Positions 15,321 to 25,301 of a DNA stretch of 64,000 nt are shown in pieces. The translations under genes and the position numbers were made by a program. The DNA is from Gilvimarinus agarilyticus (GTDB lineage: Bacteria > Pseudomonadota > Gammaproteobacteria > Pseudomonadales > Cellvibrionaceae): positions 2,492,252 to 2,556,251 of the forward strand of contig NZ_JXCJ01000001.1 in the NCBI RefSeq assembly GCF_000832015.1, read 5' to 3'. The notes under the pieces were generated by a model. The model did no database searches. It was not told the DNA's origin and was given only the letters and a program-made list of their open reading frames with translations. Every line of letters starts with the position of its first letter. Position 1 is the stretch's first letter.

Positions 15321-17636
15321 TTAAAAGTGATAGTCCAGGCTGACGCCTAACTGGCGTGGTGCGCCTAGTGTTACCGACGGTGGCGTGCCCGTGTTTGCCA
15401 GCTCAACGTACTCTTCGTCCAGTAAGTTAGTCGCGGTGACGTACAGCGCCAGCTGGCTCCACTCATAGCCCACTTTTAAATTCACCAAGGTGCGGGCGTC
15501 ATTTTGTGGGTCGAAGCCTTCATCACCTTCCGACAGGCCGCCGCTGTAAGGGTTGACGGCAACGCTTGAGCTGTCGGCGTAGTTGGCATTGAGGTTGGCA
15601 AATAATCCGGTGTGGCTACGATAGGTTGCACCGACGCTGGCGGTTAACTCAGGCGCGCGGGGAAAGGCACGGCCTGACAAATCAAACGTCTGGGTGGGCT
15701 GTACTATCAAAAACTCATCGAATTCAGTTTTTGAATAACCGACACCACCGTATACCTCCAAAGCTTCACTGGCGGCGTAATTTAATTCTACTTCAAACCC
15801 TTGTACCGTCGAGCTGCCAGCATTTTGAGTTTCGGTATCGTAGGAGCTACCCGATAATTGCACCGCAATTTGTTGATCTTGCCAGTCGATAAAAAATAGG
15901 TTGGCATTGGCAGTTAAGGCGCCCTCTAGCCAGCTGGTACGCAGTGCAAGCTCGTAGTTATCCGTAAACTCCGGCTCGTAGGTATAAATGGTGCCCTTGG
16001 CCACATTGGTACCTACCCCACCCGAGCGATAACCCTGCTGATAGGTAAAGCTTAGATTAATATCATCACTAAAGTGGTAAGTGGTACCCAGTTTGGGTAA
16101 CACTTCATCAAAGCTGGCATCGGCGGCCGGCTCGGTGCCCGAGGCATCATCGACCAACTGATAGAGTTGGGCGTTAATTCCGGTGATTAACCCGGCCAGT
16201 TGTGGGTTGGCGCTGTAATCGGCGGGGTTGGGTAACAATTGCGCGTTATCAATTGTGTATAAGGTATCACTGGCGTTGGTTTGCTCTTCTTCGTCCCAGC
16301 GTAAGCCCCCAAAAATGTCCCATTGGTCGGTTAACTTAAACGTCAGGTCGGCAAAAATCGCCTGTGTTGTTACCGCCTGAGTGACTTTAGAGTATGTACC
16401 CAGCTGCACTGGGTCGATGGGAGCATAAAGCCCGAGCACCATGTCAGCGCTCGCCTGATCGAGCCCTATGCCACCGTATTCCGGTGGCGTGACCAACAAG
16501 GTAGGCAAGCCGGTCTCGGCCAGAGTAAGGCCGCGCTGGCCACTGGCTTCGTCAACTACATCTAGGTCTGAATAGTAAGCTCCGATAACCCCGCTTAAGC
16601 GATCGTACTCGAGAACGAACCGAAACTCCTGACTAACGGTTTCATCGACACGGTCATCCACTAAAATGGACAATGGCTCGGCGGTAGCGTCGCCGTCCCA
16701 CTCGTAGGCGTAATTGGAATCCGAGTAACTGCTGATCGAGCTAAACTGCCAATTCTCGTTAATGGTGTAATCGAGCTTCAAGGTGGTGATGTCCGCTGTA
16801 TTACTTTCAAACGTCGGATCGTTAAAGCGGGTAATGCGGTGATCAAAATCGTTGCCGTCGGGCGAAGGCTCGGTCCAGCGCACGCCAATTTCAGTGTCGG
16901 TATGGGTATAGCTTAGCAGTGCCGAAAAGTTGTCGGTGGGCTCGAACAACAGCTTACCGCGGTAGGTTTCGTTGTTGTCAAAATCCGAATGATCACCGCG
17001 GGTAATATTGTCATTAAATCCATCAAAGTCATTTTTTTCGGCGCTTACGCGAAATGCCAGAGTGTCATCAATAAGACCGCCACCACCGGCAAACGCGAGC
17101 TGCTGCTTGCCGTACTCGCCGGCCCCAACGCGAACTTTAACGCCCCAGTCATAGGTTGGGTCCTGGGTGTTGACGATAACGGCACCGGCGAGTGCGTTAC
17201 GCCCCTGCAAGGTTGATTGTGGGCCACGTAAGATCTCCACCTGAGAGACATCCCAGGTAAAAAAGCCACCTTTTTGGATGGCGCGATACGGCATGGGCGC
17301 CCCGTCGACGTAAACACTGGCCAGATAACTGTTGCCACCACCCGATACGTTAAAAGCATCGATACCGCGAATACTAAACCCCGTGTTTAAGGTGCCGTGA
17401 ACGTTGGGTACTTGTGCGACTAAGTCGTAAAAGCTCTCGATTTGCTGATCGGTCATGGCCTTTTCAGTGAGTACGGCCACACTGGCGGCGGTGTCCTGTA
17501 ATGATCGGTCAATTTTTTGCCCGGTGACGACCAGCTCTTCGACTTTACCCTGATCGGTTTGAGCCACGGCTGTACTGGCCAGTATTGCTGCGCCAAGTAA
17601 AGCGCTGGCTTGAATCATAAATGTCTGCGTTTTCAC
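15321..17636 (-). CDS. TonB-dependent outer-membrane receptor
   Basis: Outer-membrane beta-barrel, about 771 aa, with signal peptide, a TonB-box region near VEELVVTGQKI, a plug domain at about 50-160 (SFYDLVAQVPNV, VEILRGPQSTLQGRNALAGAV) and a barrel ending in the C-terminal aromatic (LGVSLDYHF). I choose the GTG at 17636, with GGGGGA just upstream, giving a signal MIQASALLGAAILASTAVAQ region; an ATG at 17618 is an alternative. A Fur-like box lies about 25-43 bp upstream, so iron repression is likely. The substrate is probably a ferric siderophore because it is convergent with PepSY module 1 and divergent from a siderophore-type receptor. Confidence 0.9.
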   Translation of the reverse strand: MKTQTFMIQASALLGAAILASTAVAQTDQGKVEELVVTGQKIDRSLQDTAASVAVLTEKAMTDQQIESFYDLVAQVPNVHGTLNTGFSIRGIDAFNVSGGGNSYLASVYVDGAPMPYRAIQKGGFFTWDVSQVEILRGPQSTLQGRNALAGAVIVNTQDPTYDWGVKVRVGAGEYGKQQLAFAGGGGLIDDTLAFRVSAEKNDFDGFNDNITRGDHSDFDNNETYRGKLLFEPTDNFSALLSYTHTDTEIGVRWTEPSPDGNDFDHRITRFNDPTFESNTADITTLKLDYTINENWQFSSISSYSDSNYAYEWDGDATAEPLSILVDDRVDETVSQEFRFVLEYDRLSGVIGAYYSDLDVVDEASGQRGLTLAETGLPTLLVTPPEYGGIGLDQASADMVLGLYAPIDPVQLGTYSKVTQAVTTQAIFADLTFKLTDQWDIFGGLRWDEEEQTNASDTLYTIDNAQLLPNPADYSANPQLAGLITGINAQLYQLVDDASGTEPAADASFDEVLPKLGTTYHFSDDINLSFTYQQGYRSGGVGTNVAKGTIYTYEPEFTDNYELALRTSWLEGALTANANLFFIDWQDQQIAVQLSGSSYDTETQNAGSSTVQGFEVELNYAASEALEVYGGVGYSKTEFDEFLIVQPTQTFDLSGRAFPRAPELTASVGATYRSHTGLFANLNANYADSSSVAVNPYSGGLSEGDEGFDPQNDARTLVNLKVGYEWSQLALYVTATNLLDEEYVELANTGTPPSVTLGAPRQLGVSLDYHF

Positions 17637-17660
17637 TCTATCCCCCAAGGATTCTACTTT

Positions 17661-17679
17661 GCTAATGATAAGTATTATC
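17661..17679. promoter_or_regulatory. Fur box for the minus-strand TonB receptor
   Basis: 16 of 19 positions match GATAATGATAATCATTATC, and TGATAAG-T-ATTATCA fits the 7-1-7 form. Located 25 bp upstream of the GTG start of the receptor at 17636. Confidence 0.78.
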
Positions 17680-17748
17680 ACTACAGTTCTTGTAAAGCGC
17701 AAGACCTACGGTGGCTTTACAGCGGGTGAAATATATAGATACGCTATT

Positions 17749-17767
17749 GCTAATAACAACCATTATC
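17749..17767. promoter_or_regulatory. Fur-like box for the plus-strand siderophore receptor
   Basis: 15 of 19 positions match the Fur consensus. Located 43 bp upstream of the receptor start at 17811, and 69 bp from the other box in the same divergent gap. Confidence 0.65.
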
Positions 17768-17810
17768 ATTACTATTGCCGGCCTATTACTATCACGACTT
17801 GGGGGTCGCT

Positions 17811-19973
17811 ATGTCTTTTACCTGTTCTTTGCGTCGCAACGCTGTATCCGGTTACGCCCTACTGGCGCTAAGCGCTGCCATCAGTGCTGTATCGCACGCC
17901 GAAACAAATGATGCACGCGCATCCGATAAAGATATTGAAGAAGTCCTGATCACCAGCCGCTTCACTACTAACGATCAGCTCGACACGGCCACCGGCCTTG
18001 GCTTAACCCTCTACGAGACGCCGCAATCGGTCAGCGTGATGACCTCGGAGCGTATCTCGGATCAAAACTTGCGTTCACTGACGGATATCGTGAATAACGC
18101 GGCGGGTATCTCGTCGGTGTCCTCTGATAGTTCACGAGACCGCTTCTCGGCCCGCGGTTTTGCCATTGATAACTACCAGATTGACGGTATCCCCATGACC
18201 TGGAGCTCGGGTGGCGATGCAGGCGAAACTCAGTCGAATACCGCCCTGTACGAACGTGTTGAAGTCGTGCGCGGTGCAACCGGTTTGTTAACTGGTGCCG
18301 GTAACCCTTCGGCCTCGATTAACCTGGTGCGCAAGCACGCCGACAGTAAAACCTTAACCGGTTATGTCAATGCCTCGGCGGGCCGCTGGAACACCTATAC
18401 TGCCACGGCCGATGTGGCCACCGGTTTAAATCGCAGTGGTTCGGTGCGTGGTCGCGCGGTGGTGAGTTATGAAGATGGCGATTCGTTTCGCGATTTGGCC
18501 GGTGACGAAACCACTGTATTTTATGGCGTGGTCGATGCCGACGTAACCGACAATCTATTAGTGCGCGTGGGGGCGAGTTACCAAGACAACCAGCCTACCG
18601 CCTCGACCTGGGGTGGCCTACCCACCTGGTATAGCGATGGCAGCCGCACGGATTGGGAGCGCTCTAAAACCATTGGCGCGGATTGGACCGCCTGGGCCTC
18701 GACTGTACAAAACCAGTTTGCCGATGTCATTTACAACTTTGGCAGTGATTGGCAGTTAAAGTTAAACGTCAACCGGAATGTCAACGAAGCGGACTTGATG
18801 CTTATTTACCTGTCGGGCACGGTGGATCGCGACACGGGCGAAGGTCTTAACCCCTCGCCTTACAACGCCGAGACAGAGCGCGATCAAATGAGCTATAGCG
18901 CCCAGTTAAGTGGTAGCTACTCATTGTTTGGCAATCAGCACGACCTAACCCTAGGTGCTATTAGTAGCGAGCAGGATTTTATCTCGCAAACCCGCGCCCG
19001 CACCGACGTGGCTCCGGTAGGCAACTTTTTTGAGTGGGATGGCAGCTATCCGCAGCCGACCTGGGGGGAGCAATCCGTTGCGGCCGATCAGAACATTAAG
19101 CAAGAAGGCGTGTACGCCGCTACGCGCTTAGCGGTGACGGATGCGTTTAAAGTCATCCTGGGTGGGCGTATTTCAAATTGGCAGCAAACCGGTGTTAGTT
19201 ACGGCTCGCCAGTGGATTATGGCAATGATGATATTGTTACGCCTTACGCTGGTTTGGTGTACGAGCTTAACGACCACCACTCGCTCTATACCAGCTACAC
19301 CGAGATCTTTTCGCCGCAAAACAGACAGGATCGCAATGGTGATTTTCTGGATCCCATTACCGGGACTAATTACGAGATCGGTTTAAAAAGCCGCTTCTTT
19401 GACGATGCGTTGCACACTACGGTAACACTATTTAACGTGGTGCAGGATAACCTAGCGCAAGCCGATGGCGACGAAGTGGTGCCCGGCTCTGTGCCGCCAG
19501 CACAGGCCTACCGCCCGGCCGAAGGCGCTGAATCGACCGGCGTAGAATTGGAAGTGGTGGGTGAAATTACCGACGGCTGGGATGTGAGCTTTAGTTACAC
19601 CAAGTTTGATGTCGAAGACGCCGATGGCACAGCGGTAAACACCAATCAACCGGACGAGTTATTAAAACTCTATACCACGTACCGTTTTGATGGCGCGCTC
19701 GATAAGCTGACCGTGGCCGGTGGTGTTAACTGGCAAGGCAGTAACTATACCAACGCCACCAACCCGGTAAGCGGCAACGCCGAACGTTTGCAGCAAGATG
19801 CTTACTCGCTGGTAAGCTTAATGGCGCGCTACGATATTTCATCTCAGTTATCAGTACAGTTAAACGTGGACAACGTGTTGGATGAAACCTACTACAGTCA
19901 AATCGGGTTTTACAGCCAGCTAGAGTATGGCGAGCCGCGCAATATTACCGCATCGGTAAACTATCAGTTCTAA
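17811..19973 (+). CDS. TonB-dependent siderophore receptor
   Basis: Outer-membrane ferric-siderophore receptor of the FhuE/FpvA/FoxA type, about 720 aa. After a signal peptide come the TonB-box region EEVLITSRF and a plug with YETPQSVSVMTSERI, LTDIVNNAAGIS and RVEVVRGATGLLTGAGNPSASINLVRK (shown here in parts), the standard plug pattern of this group. The barrel ends in ITASVNYQF with the terminal Phe. The start at 17811 has GGGGG 6 nt upstream. It heads PepSY module 2 and has a Fur-like box upstream. The ligand is not predictable from sequence alone, though hydroxamates are common in this family. Confidence 0.92.
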   Translation: MSFTCSLRRNAVSGYALLALSAAISAVSHAETNDARASDKDIEEVLITSRFTTNDQLDTATGLGLTLYETPQSVSVMTSERISDQNLRSLTDIVNNAAGISSVSSDSSRDRFSARGFAIDNYQIDGIPMTWSSGGDAGETQSNTALYERVEVVRGATGLLTGAGNPSASINLVRKHADSKTLTGYVNASAGRWNTYTATADVATGLNRSGSVRGRAVVSYEDGDSFRDLAGDETTVFYGVVDADVTDNLLVRVGASYQDNQPTASTWGGLPTWYSDGSRTDWERSKTIGADWTAWASTVQNQFADVIYNFGSDWQLKLNVNRNVNEADLMLIYLSGTVDRDTGEGLNPSPYNAETERDQMSYSAQLSGSYSLFGNQHDLTLGAISSEQDFISQTRARTDVAPVGNFFEWDGSYPQPTWGEQSVAADQNIKQEGVYAATRLAVTDAFKVILGGRISNWQQTGVSYGSPVDYGNDDIVTPYAGLVYELNDHHSLYTSYTEIFSPQNRQDRNGDFLDPITGTNYEIGLKSRFFDDALHTTVTLFNVVQDNLAQADGDEVVPGSVPPAQAYRPAEGAESTGVELEVVGEITDGWDVSFSYTKFDVEDADGTAVNTNQPDELLKLYTTYRFDGALDKLTVAGGVNWQGSNYTNATNPVSGNAERLQQDAYSLVSLMARYDISSQLSVQLNVDNVLDETYYSQIGFYSQLEYGEPRNITASVNYQF

Positions 19974-20017
19974 CGCTCAGTTAAGTGTTGCGTGTTAGCG
20001 TGACGGCTTGACTCTAT

Positions 20018-20061
20018 AGCCCTGCAGGTAGGCGCGATTGGCACCTGCCGGCGGGCTTTTT
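20018..20061 (+). terminator. Terminator-like hairpin between siderophore receptor and module 2
   Basis: AGCCC at 20018-20022 pairs with GGGCT at 20053-20057, and CAGGT pairs with ACCTG inside, giving an interrupted stem followed by five T. It could reduce read-through from the abundant receptor into the reductase genes. Confidence 0.5.
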
Positions 20062-20090
20062 ACGTTTTATTGTTCGTATTGGAATCCGTT

Positions 20091-20384
20091 ATGGGCTTAA
20101 CCGGTTGGCGCCTTGTTTCATTGATTGCCGCAGCATTACTGGGTGGTTACGCTCTGGCCAACTCCGTGGGTATTTTTCTTGCCGCTTTTTTACCTGCCAG
20201 TAAAAGCGATGCCGTTTTGGCGGGTAACCTGGTCAGTTTTGCGGTGTACGTCGCTGCCATTATTTGGGTTGGCGCGGTACGTAAGCCGCTGCGCGCCTGG
20301 TGTGTATTGTTGATTCCGGCGTTCATTCTGACAGGCCTTTGCCTGGCCAAGGGAGTGGATGTGTTAGCGAGTGTGGGCTTATGA
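20091..20384 (+). CDS. DUF3649-family small membrane protein (module 2)
   Basis: 97 aa, three hydrophobic helices. The pattern LGGYALANSVGIFLAAFLP, VLAGNLVSFAVYVAAIIWV and LRAWCVLLIP matches what I know of DUF3649 proteins of siderophore operons. I choose the ATG at 20091 with GGA upstream rather than a TTG at 20070. Its stop overlaps the PepSY start (ATGA). Function unknown; context points to a partner of the PepSY reductase. Confidence 0.78.
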   Translation: MGLTGWRLVSLIAAALLGGYALANSVGIFLAAFLPASKSDAVLAGNLVSFAVYVAAIIWVGAVRKPLRAWCVLLIPAFILTGLCLAKGVDVLASVGL

Positions 20385-22045
20385 GTCAATCGCCATTAAG
20401 CAATAAAAAAGCCTCCGCCTCACCCGATGGCGGCTTTCGCCAAGCCATGACTTGGTTGCACACCTGGGTCGGGTTAACTCTGGGTTGGGTGTTATTTTTA
20501 ATTTTTGTTACAGGTACGGCTGGCTATTTCGATACTGAAATTGATCGCTGGATGCAGCCCGAGCTCCCGTTCGTAGAGGCCCCGTTAAGCGCGCTGGAGA
20601 CGGCTAATGTGGTGCGTGCCCGCTTAGAGCAAGAGGCACCCCAAGCAGAGCGTTGGTACATTAATTTGCCAGCTGGGCGAAACCAACTTTACCCCAGTGT
20701 GTTTTGGCAAGGCGCTTCTGAAGAGGCTGGTGCAAGCTCGGCCCGCGGGCGTTTAACGCTGGATTCTAAAACCGGTGAGACGCTTACTCCGCGCGATACT
20801 GGCGGCGGGCAAACCCTGTACCAGATGCACTGGCGCCTGCACTACCTTGGGCGCGGATACTCCGATTGGATTATTGGCCTTGCCACGTTGTTTATGATGG
20901 TGGGGCTCGTTACCGGTATCATCATTCACAAAAAAATATTTGTCGACTTTTTTACCTTCAGGCCCGGTAAAGGCCAGCGATCCTGGTTGGATGCGCATAA
21001 CTTTTTTAGTGTTTTTGCGCTGCCCTTTCATCTAATGATTACCTACTCGGGTTTATTGTTTATGGGGTTTTCACTAATGCCCCTAATAGTCGCATCGCAC
21101 TATGGCGATGAAGGCCGGCGGCAGTTTTTTGCCGAAGTATTTGATCCACCTGGTATCGTTGACGCCGCTAACACCCCTGCTCCGTTGGTGCCTTTTACCA
21201 GTGTTATACATCAGGCCGAGCAGCGCTGGGGCCAAGGCCGGGTTCAGGTGGTTGATGTTCACCACCCACAAGATGCCAGCGCTCGGGTGGTATTGTACGA
21301 GAGCATCGATCAAACGGTTAGCACCAGTGGCGAGCGCTTAGTGTTTGATGGTGTAACGGGTGATCTTTTGCACACCGAACCGACAGACGCCTCGATGGTA
21401 AAGCATGTGCGCGATGTGTTTCTTGGTTTGCACGAGGGCTTGTTTGCCGGCACCGCCCTGCGCTGGCTGTATTTTTTGTCCGGCGTATTGGGCACCGGCA
21501 TGGTGGCAACCGGGTTAATTTTGTGGACGACTAAACGCCGTAAAACAGCCGAGCGTAAGCCGGGCCGAACTCACCGTGGGTTGGTGCTGGTCGAGAAATT
21601 AAACATCGGCACTATCGCCGGCCTGCCCGCTGGAATGGCCACCTATTTTTGGGCAAACCGCTTACTGCCTGTGAATATGGCCGGGCGCGGTGAGTGGGAA
21701 ATTCACATTTTGTTTTTAACCTGGCTGGCTATGTTGTTGTATGCCGCGCTGCGGCCAAGGCTTAAGGCGTGGCAAGAGCTGCTGGCAGCAACCGGTGTGC
21801 TGTTTGCCACCCTGCCGGTATTAAATGCGCTGACCACCGAACGTCATTTACTGCACAGTTTAAAGTCGGGCGATTGGGTGTTTGCCGGTTTTGATATTAC
21901 CGTGTTTGTAATTGGCGTTGGCTTTGTGTTTGCGGCGTATCGGGTTCGAAGCTCGCGTTTGAGTGACTTGCAAAAACCACACAAACCCAAAAGCACGGCT
22001 GTAAAAGTGAGTAAGTTGCAAGATACGACCGGAGGCGCAGTGTAA
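20381..22045 (+). CDS. PepSY-associated TM protein, probable siderophore-iron reductase (module 2)
   Basis: Inner-membrane PepSY-TM family protein, 554 aa from the ATG at 20381, which overlaps the previous stop. MTWLHTWVGLTLGWVLFL is the conserved first helix; YQMHWRLHYLG precedes the second helix; the helix FALPFHLMITYSGLLFMG carries a conserved His; several C-terminal helices follow. Likely releases iron from siderophores delivered by the receptor upstream. It is a paralogue, not a close copy, of the module 1 protein. The following gene overlaps it by one base (TAATG). Confidence 0.87.
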   Translation: MSQSPLSNKKASASPDGGFRQAMTWLHTWVGLTLGWVLFLIFVTGTAGYFDTEIDRWMQPELPFVEAPLSALETANVVRARLEQEAPQAERWYINLPAGRNQLYPSVFWQGASEEAGASSARGRLTLDSKTGETLTPRDTGGGQTLYQMHWRLHYLGRGYSDWIIGLATLFMMVGLVTGIIIHKKIFVDFFTFRPGKGQRSWLDAHNFFSVFALPFHLMITYSGLLFMGFSLMPLIVASHYGDEGRRQFFAEVFDPPGIVDAANTPAPLVPFTSVIHQAEQRWGQGRVQVVDVHHPQDASARVVLYESIDQTVSTSGERLVFDGVTGDLLHTEPTDASMVKHVRDVFLGLHEGLFAGTALRWLYFLSGVLGTGMVATGLILWTTKRRKTAERKPGRTHRGLVLVEKLNIGTIAGLPAGMATYFWANRLLPVNMAGRGEWEIHILFLTWLAMLLYAALRPRLKAWQELLAATGVLFATLPVLNALTTERHLLHSLKSGDWVFAGFDITVFVIGVGFVFAAYRVRSSRLSDLQKPHKPKSTAVKVSKLQDTTGGAV

Positions 22046-22389
22046 TGACTGTCAGTGGGTTAGTGTTAACGCTGTGCCTTGTGGGCGTGAGCGCTATGAC
22101 ATGTTTGTGTTTGGCGATGAAGCGTCATGCTTTTGAGTTGGCTAACACCGGGGGCGCTCTACCGCTTAGCGGCAAACGGTTACGCTGCCTGGGCTGGCTG
22201 TTAATTGTGTCGATGTTTGTATTTGCCGTTATATTTCAGGGTTGGAGCTTTGGGCTGGTCTCAGCACTAGCCTGCCTTACACTAGCGGCGATGGTGGTAA
22301 TCATGACAGTGACGTATTATTTGCCGTGGTTAGCAAGGTTAGGTGTCGTTAGCGCAATACTGGCGGCAATTCTGTTAATGGTTGGGTAG
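22045..22389 (+). CDS. DUF3325-family small membrane protein (module 2)
   Basis: 114 aa with three to four hydrophobic helices. LCLAMKRHAFEL after the first helix, LRCLGWLLIV for the second and the GWSFGLV turn fit DUF3325 proteins that follow PepSY reductases. Its ATG shares a base with the PepSY stop. Function unknown; inferred accessory of the reductase. Confidence 0.75.
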   Translation: MTVSGLVLTLCLVGVSAMTCLCLAMKRHAFELANTGGALPLSGKRLRCLGWLLIVSMFVFAVIFQGWSFGLVSALACLTLAAMVVIMTVTYYLPWLARLGVVSAILAAILLMVG

Positions 22390-22571
22390 CGCTGCTGAAC
22401 TAGTGCCTCTCTAAAAAACTCCTGTAACGATCATCCCTGTAAAATTTGTTTGGCTAAAAAGCGCCGACAAACAATCGCAATATTGTTTGTATAACATCTG
22501 AGTTAGCGGATGAGCCAGTGGTAGTTGCCCTCTTTGTAGGTAATGCCTTTCAAAAACGACAGGAGGCCAGT

Positions 22572-23795
22572 ATGAACGAGTCAGCAGCGCCGCGGCGCCG
22601 CGCATTAGAGGTGTTAAGCGCGTTTTTATGGTTAGGGCTAACCTCGTTCGGTGGGCCCATAGCGCACTTGGGGTATTTTCGTGAGGAGTTTGTGGCGCGT
22701 AGGCGCTGGCTTACAGAGCATGAGTACGCCGATTTAGTTGCACTCAGCCAGTTTTTGCCCGGCCCTGCCAGTAGCCAGGTTGGCTTTGCCTTGGGGTTAT
22801 TTAGGGCGGGCCCATTAGGGGGGCTATTGGCGTGGCTGGCTTTTACTCTGCCCTCCGCGCTATTGATGATCATTTTTGCATTAACCGCCCACTGGTTTGA
22901 CTCGCCTTTGAGTTTGGGGGTTATTCACGGGTTAAAAGTTGTCGCCGTGGCTATTGTTGCCCACGCGGTCTGGGCAATGGCGCGAACCTTGTGCCCCGAT
23001 AAAACCCGCACCATTATCGCTATTGTCGCGATTTATCTCGTTGTATTGGTTTCAGGGACGTTAGGTCAATTGGCGGCGATAACCCTTGGAGCTATCGGTG
23101 GACTTATGTGTTATCGGCGCTCGGACCTCGTTGACGACAACAATGAACTCGTATCAACTCATTCGCGGAGCACGTTTGCGCTGTCGGCTCGTGTAGGCAA
23201 GTTGGCCGGTGCGTTATTTTTTGTGCTGTTGCTTGTGCTGCCTGTTTTGGCGTTAGGCAGTGGCAATTTACTGCTACAGCTTGCCGATGTGTTTTACCGC
23301 GTTGGAGCATTGGTGTTTGGTGGTGGCCATGTTGCGCTGCCTTTACTAGAGGCCGAGCTTGTTCAGCCCGGCTGGATCGACCAAGCCGACTTTTTGGCGG
23401 GTTACGGTGCCGCACAGGCAATTCCCGGCCCACTCTTCGCTTTTTCGGCTTACCTTGGAGTGCTGCTAGACCCAGCGTCTCACAATTTTTTAGCGGCCAT
23501 TGTTGCTCTGGTTGCGATATTTTTACCGGGTATATTATTGTTGCTTGCCGTGCTGCCAGTCTGGAGCCGAATTCGTAAAATACGTAGTGTGCGGGCAATG
23601 ATGCTCGGCGCCAATGCCGCCGTTGTTGGCATACTGGGTGCAGCACTTTACGATCCGGTATGGACGAGCGCTATTGTATTACCGCAGGATTTTGTACTGG
23701 CGTTAACAGGTTTTTTGCTGTTGGCTGTTTGGCGTACGCCGTCATGGCTGGTCGTTATCGTGCTGGCCTGTGCAAGCGGGTTGCTCGCCTTGTAG
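22572..23795 (+). CDS. chrA: Chromate transporter ChrA, two-domain form
   Basis: Inner-membrane efflux protein of the CHR family, about 407 aa, so the long form with two homologous halves. The N-terminal half has GLTSFGGPIAHLGYF and LSQFLPGPASSQ; the C-terminal half repeats the pattern as VFGGGHVALPLLE and QAIPGPLFAFS. The start at 22572 has a perfect AGGAGG site 5 nt upstream, unlike the TTG 54 nt before it. Known members export chromate. It stands alone, with no chrB nearby. Confidence 0.9.
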   Translation: MNESAAPRRRALEVLSAFLWLGLTSFGGPIAHLGYFREEFVARRRWLTEHEYADLVALSQFLPGPASSQVGFALGLFRAGPLGGLLAWLAFTLPSALLMIIFALTAHWFDSPLSLGVIHGLKVVAVAIVAHAVWAMARTLCPDKTRTIIAIVAIYLVVLVSGTLGQLAAITLGAIGGLMCYRRSDLVDDNNELVSTHSRSTFALSARVGKLAGALFFVLLLVLPVLALGSGNLLLQLADVFYRVGALVFGGGHVALPLLEAELVQPGWIDQADFLAGYGAAQAIPGPLFAFSAYLGVLLDPASHNFLAAIVALVAIFLPGILLLLAVLPVWSRIRKIRSVRAMMLGANAAVVGILGAALYDPVWTSAIVLPQDFVLALTGFLLLAVWRTPSWLVVIVLACASGLLAL

Positions 23796-23880
23796 CCGAT
23801 TATCTTGCACCGGCAGTATGCACCTATCCACACCGTTAATATGGGTCTGAATAGATGCAAACTGTTGATGTTGCTATCGC

Positions 23881-25266
23881 TTATTGCGCGCTACAGGTAG
23901 CTTGCGAGATACAGCTTTGATTGTTCTCCCAGCCCCAGCCCGATGCCGTAATTTGACACATTGGGTAAATACTCCCGTACCAGTCGCAGCTGCTGCCATT
24001 GCTGCCGTTACCATTGTCGGTGCCGGTAGCAACGCAGGATTGTTCATTCTCCCAACCCCAGCCATCGCCGTCCGGGTCTGCATCTGAATTGCAACAAATG
24101 GGATGACCGTCTTGCGTTCCGCAGGCGCCGTTGTTTTCATTGCCGCTGTCACTTACCACGCAGCTTTGGTTATTTTCCCAGCCCCAGCCGTCGCCATCAG
24201 GATCGGAGACGGCATCACAACAAACGGGGTTGCCGTCCTCTGTGCCACAACTTGTACTGCCACCGTTATTGCCGCCACCATTATTGTTGCCGAATATGCT
24301 CGCGGTAACGGAGGTTGCGGCGATGCCATTCGCGCCGTTAATCAGTGTTTGCCCCCAACTGGTTAGATTTGCCGCGTTAAAGTTTTGCACAATATCCAGT
24401 GATGATAGGTCGCTGCTGTTGCCGGACCACGACCATCCCAGGTACCCCACCCCACTTGCCTGCGCCGTTTGCAAAATGGCCCCTTCTGCAACGTTTTTTT
24501 CGAAGTGATCGGCGGCAAACTCTCCGACGACTAACGGTAAGTTATCTGAAACAAAGCCGTTAATGTAGCTTTGTACCTTATTGGCGGTATCGTACACCTC
24601 GTACATATGCACACTAAACACGACATTATTATCAACATCGGCGTTTAACACGGCCGGCGCGTTAGTGCGCATAAGGTTTTGCCAATCTTGCCCCCAGTTA
24701 GGCGCATCAACCATTAGCGTATGCTCAAACCCCGCATTCCTAAGACGGTTAATGGCATTGGTGTGGGCGCTTACCCAATCTGATGCCGAGGCGCCATTGC
24801 CAAAAGGCTCGTTGCCGATATTGATGATGACGTAATCTTCTTCGCCCAGAAGCACACTGGCGATATCCAGCCAGTAATCCGTTGCGCCTGAGAGGCTCTG
24901 AGCGCCAGACTGCTCGCCATAGCCTGTGGTGTCATGGATTTCTAACACGGCGATAAGGTTATTGGCTTTGCAGGTATCGATAATAGACTGCACTTCACTG
25001 GTGCTGGTGCGGCTCCAACGGGCACCGCTAGAGAGTACCACCCGTACGGTATTGGCGCCGGTATTGGCTATATCCGCTAACGATTGGTTCGTCTGCCCGC
25101 TAAACCAGGCATGAGGGACATTGACGCCACGCATCACAAAGGGGTTGCCGTTGCCATCTTTTAGGGTGGCTCCGTCGGTATAGAAACCTGCATGGGCATT
25201 ACTGCAAAAAGCACACGTTACAGTGCAGACGAGCAGATATTGAATAAATCTTGAGAATTTAGACAT
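23881..25266 (-). CDS. GH5 endo-beta-1,4-mannanase (GH5_8-like) with three C-terminal WGWEN modules
   Basis: Secreted enzyme, 461 aa. Signal peptide 1-26; GH5 catalytic domain about 27-325 with GNEPFG (acid/base Glu153) and VVGEFAADH (nucleophile Glu249). [11 protein letters not shown] and [10 protein letters not shown] point to the mannanase subfamily GH5_8 rather than a cellulase. After an Asn/Gly linker come two near-identical Cys-rich modules at 340-370 and 382-412, each with [11 protein letters not shown], and a classic CBM10 at 427-458 ([21 protein letters not shown]). CBM10 binds cellulose, so the enzyme probably attacks mannan in plant cell wall. LacI-like operator motifs lie upstream. 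Confidence 0.88.
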   Translation of the reverse strand: MSKFSRFIQYLLVCTVTCAFCSNAHAGFYTDGATLKDGNGNPFVMRGVNVPHAWFSGQTNQSLADIANTGANTVRVVLSSGARWSRTSTSEVQSIIDTCKANNLIAVLEIHDTTGYGEQSGAQSLSGATDYWLDIASVLLGEEDYVIINIGNEPFGNGASASDWVSAHTNAINRLRNAGFEHTLMVDAPNWGQDWQNLMRTNAPAVLNADVDNNVVFSVHMYEVYDTANKVQSYINGFVSDNLPLVVGEFAADHFEKNVAEGAILQTAQASGVGYLGWSWSGNSSDLSSLDIVQNFNAANLTSWGQTLINGANGIAATSVTASIFGNNNGGGNNGGSTSCGTEDGNPVCCDAVSDPDGDGWGWENNQSCVVSDSGNENNGACGTQDGHPICCNSDADPDGDGWGWENEQSCVATGTDNGNGSNGSSCDWYGSIYPMCQITASGWGWENNQSCISQATCSAQ

Positions 25267-25301
25267 GGTATGACTCCGATATTGTCGTTATTTGAAATGG
25301 T

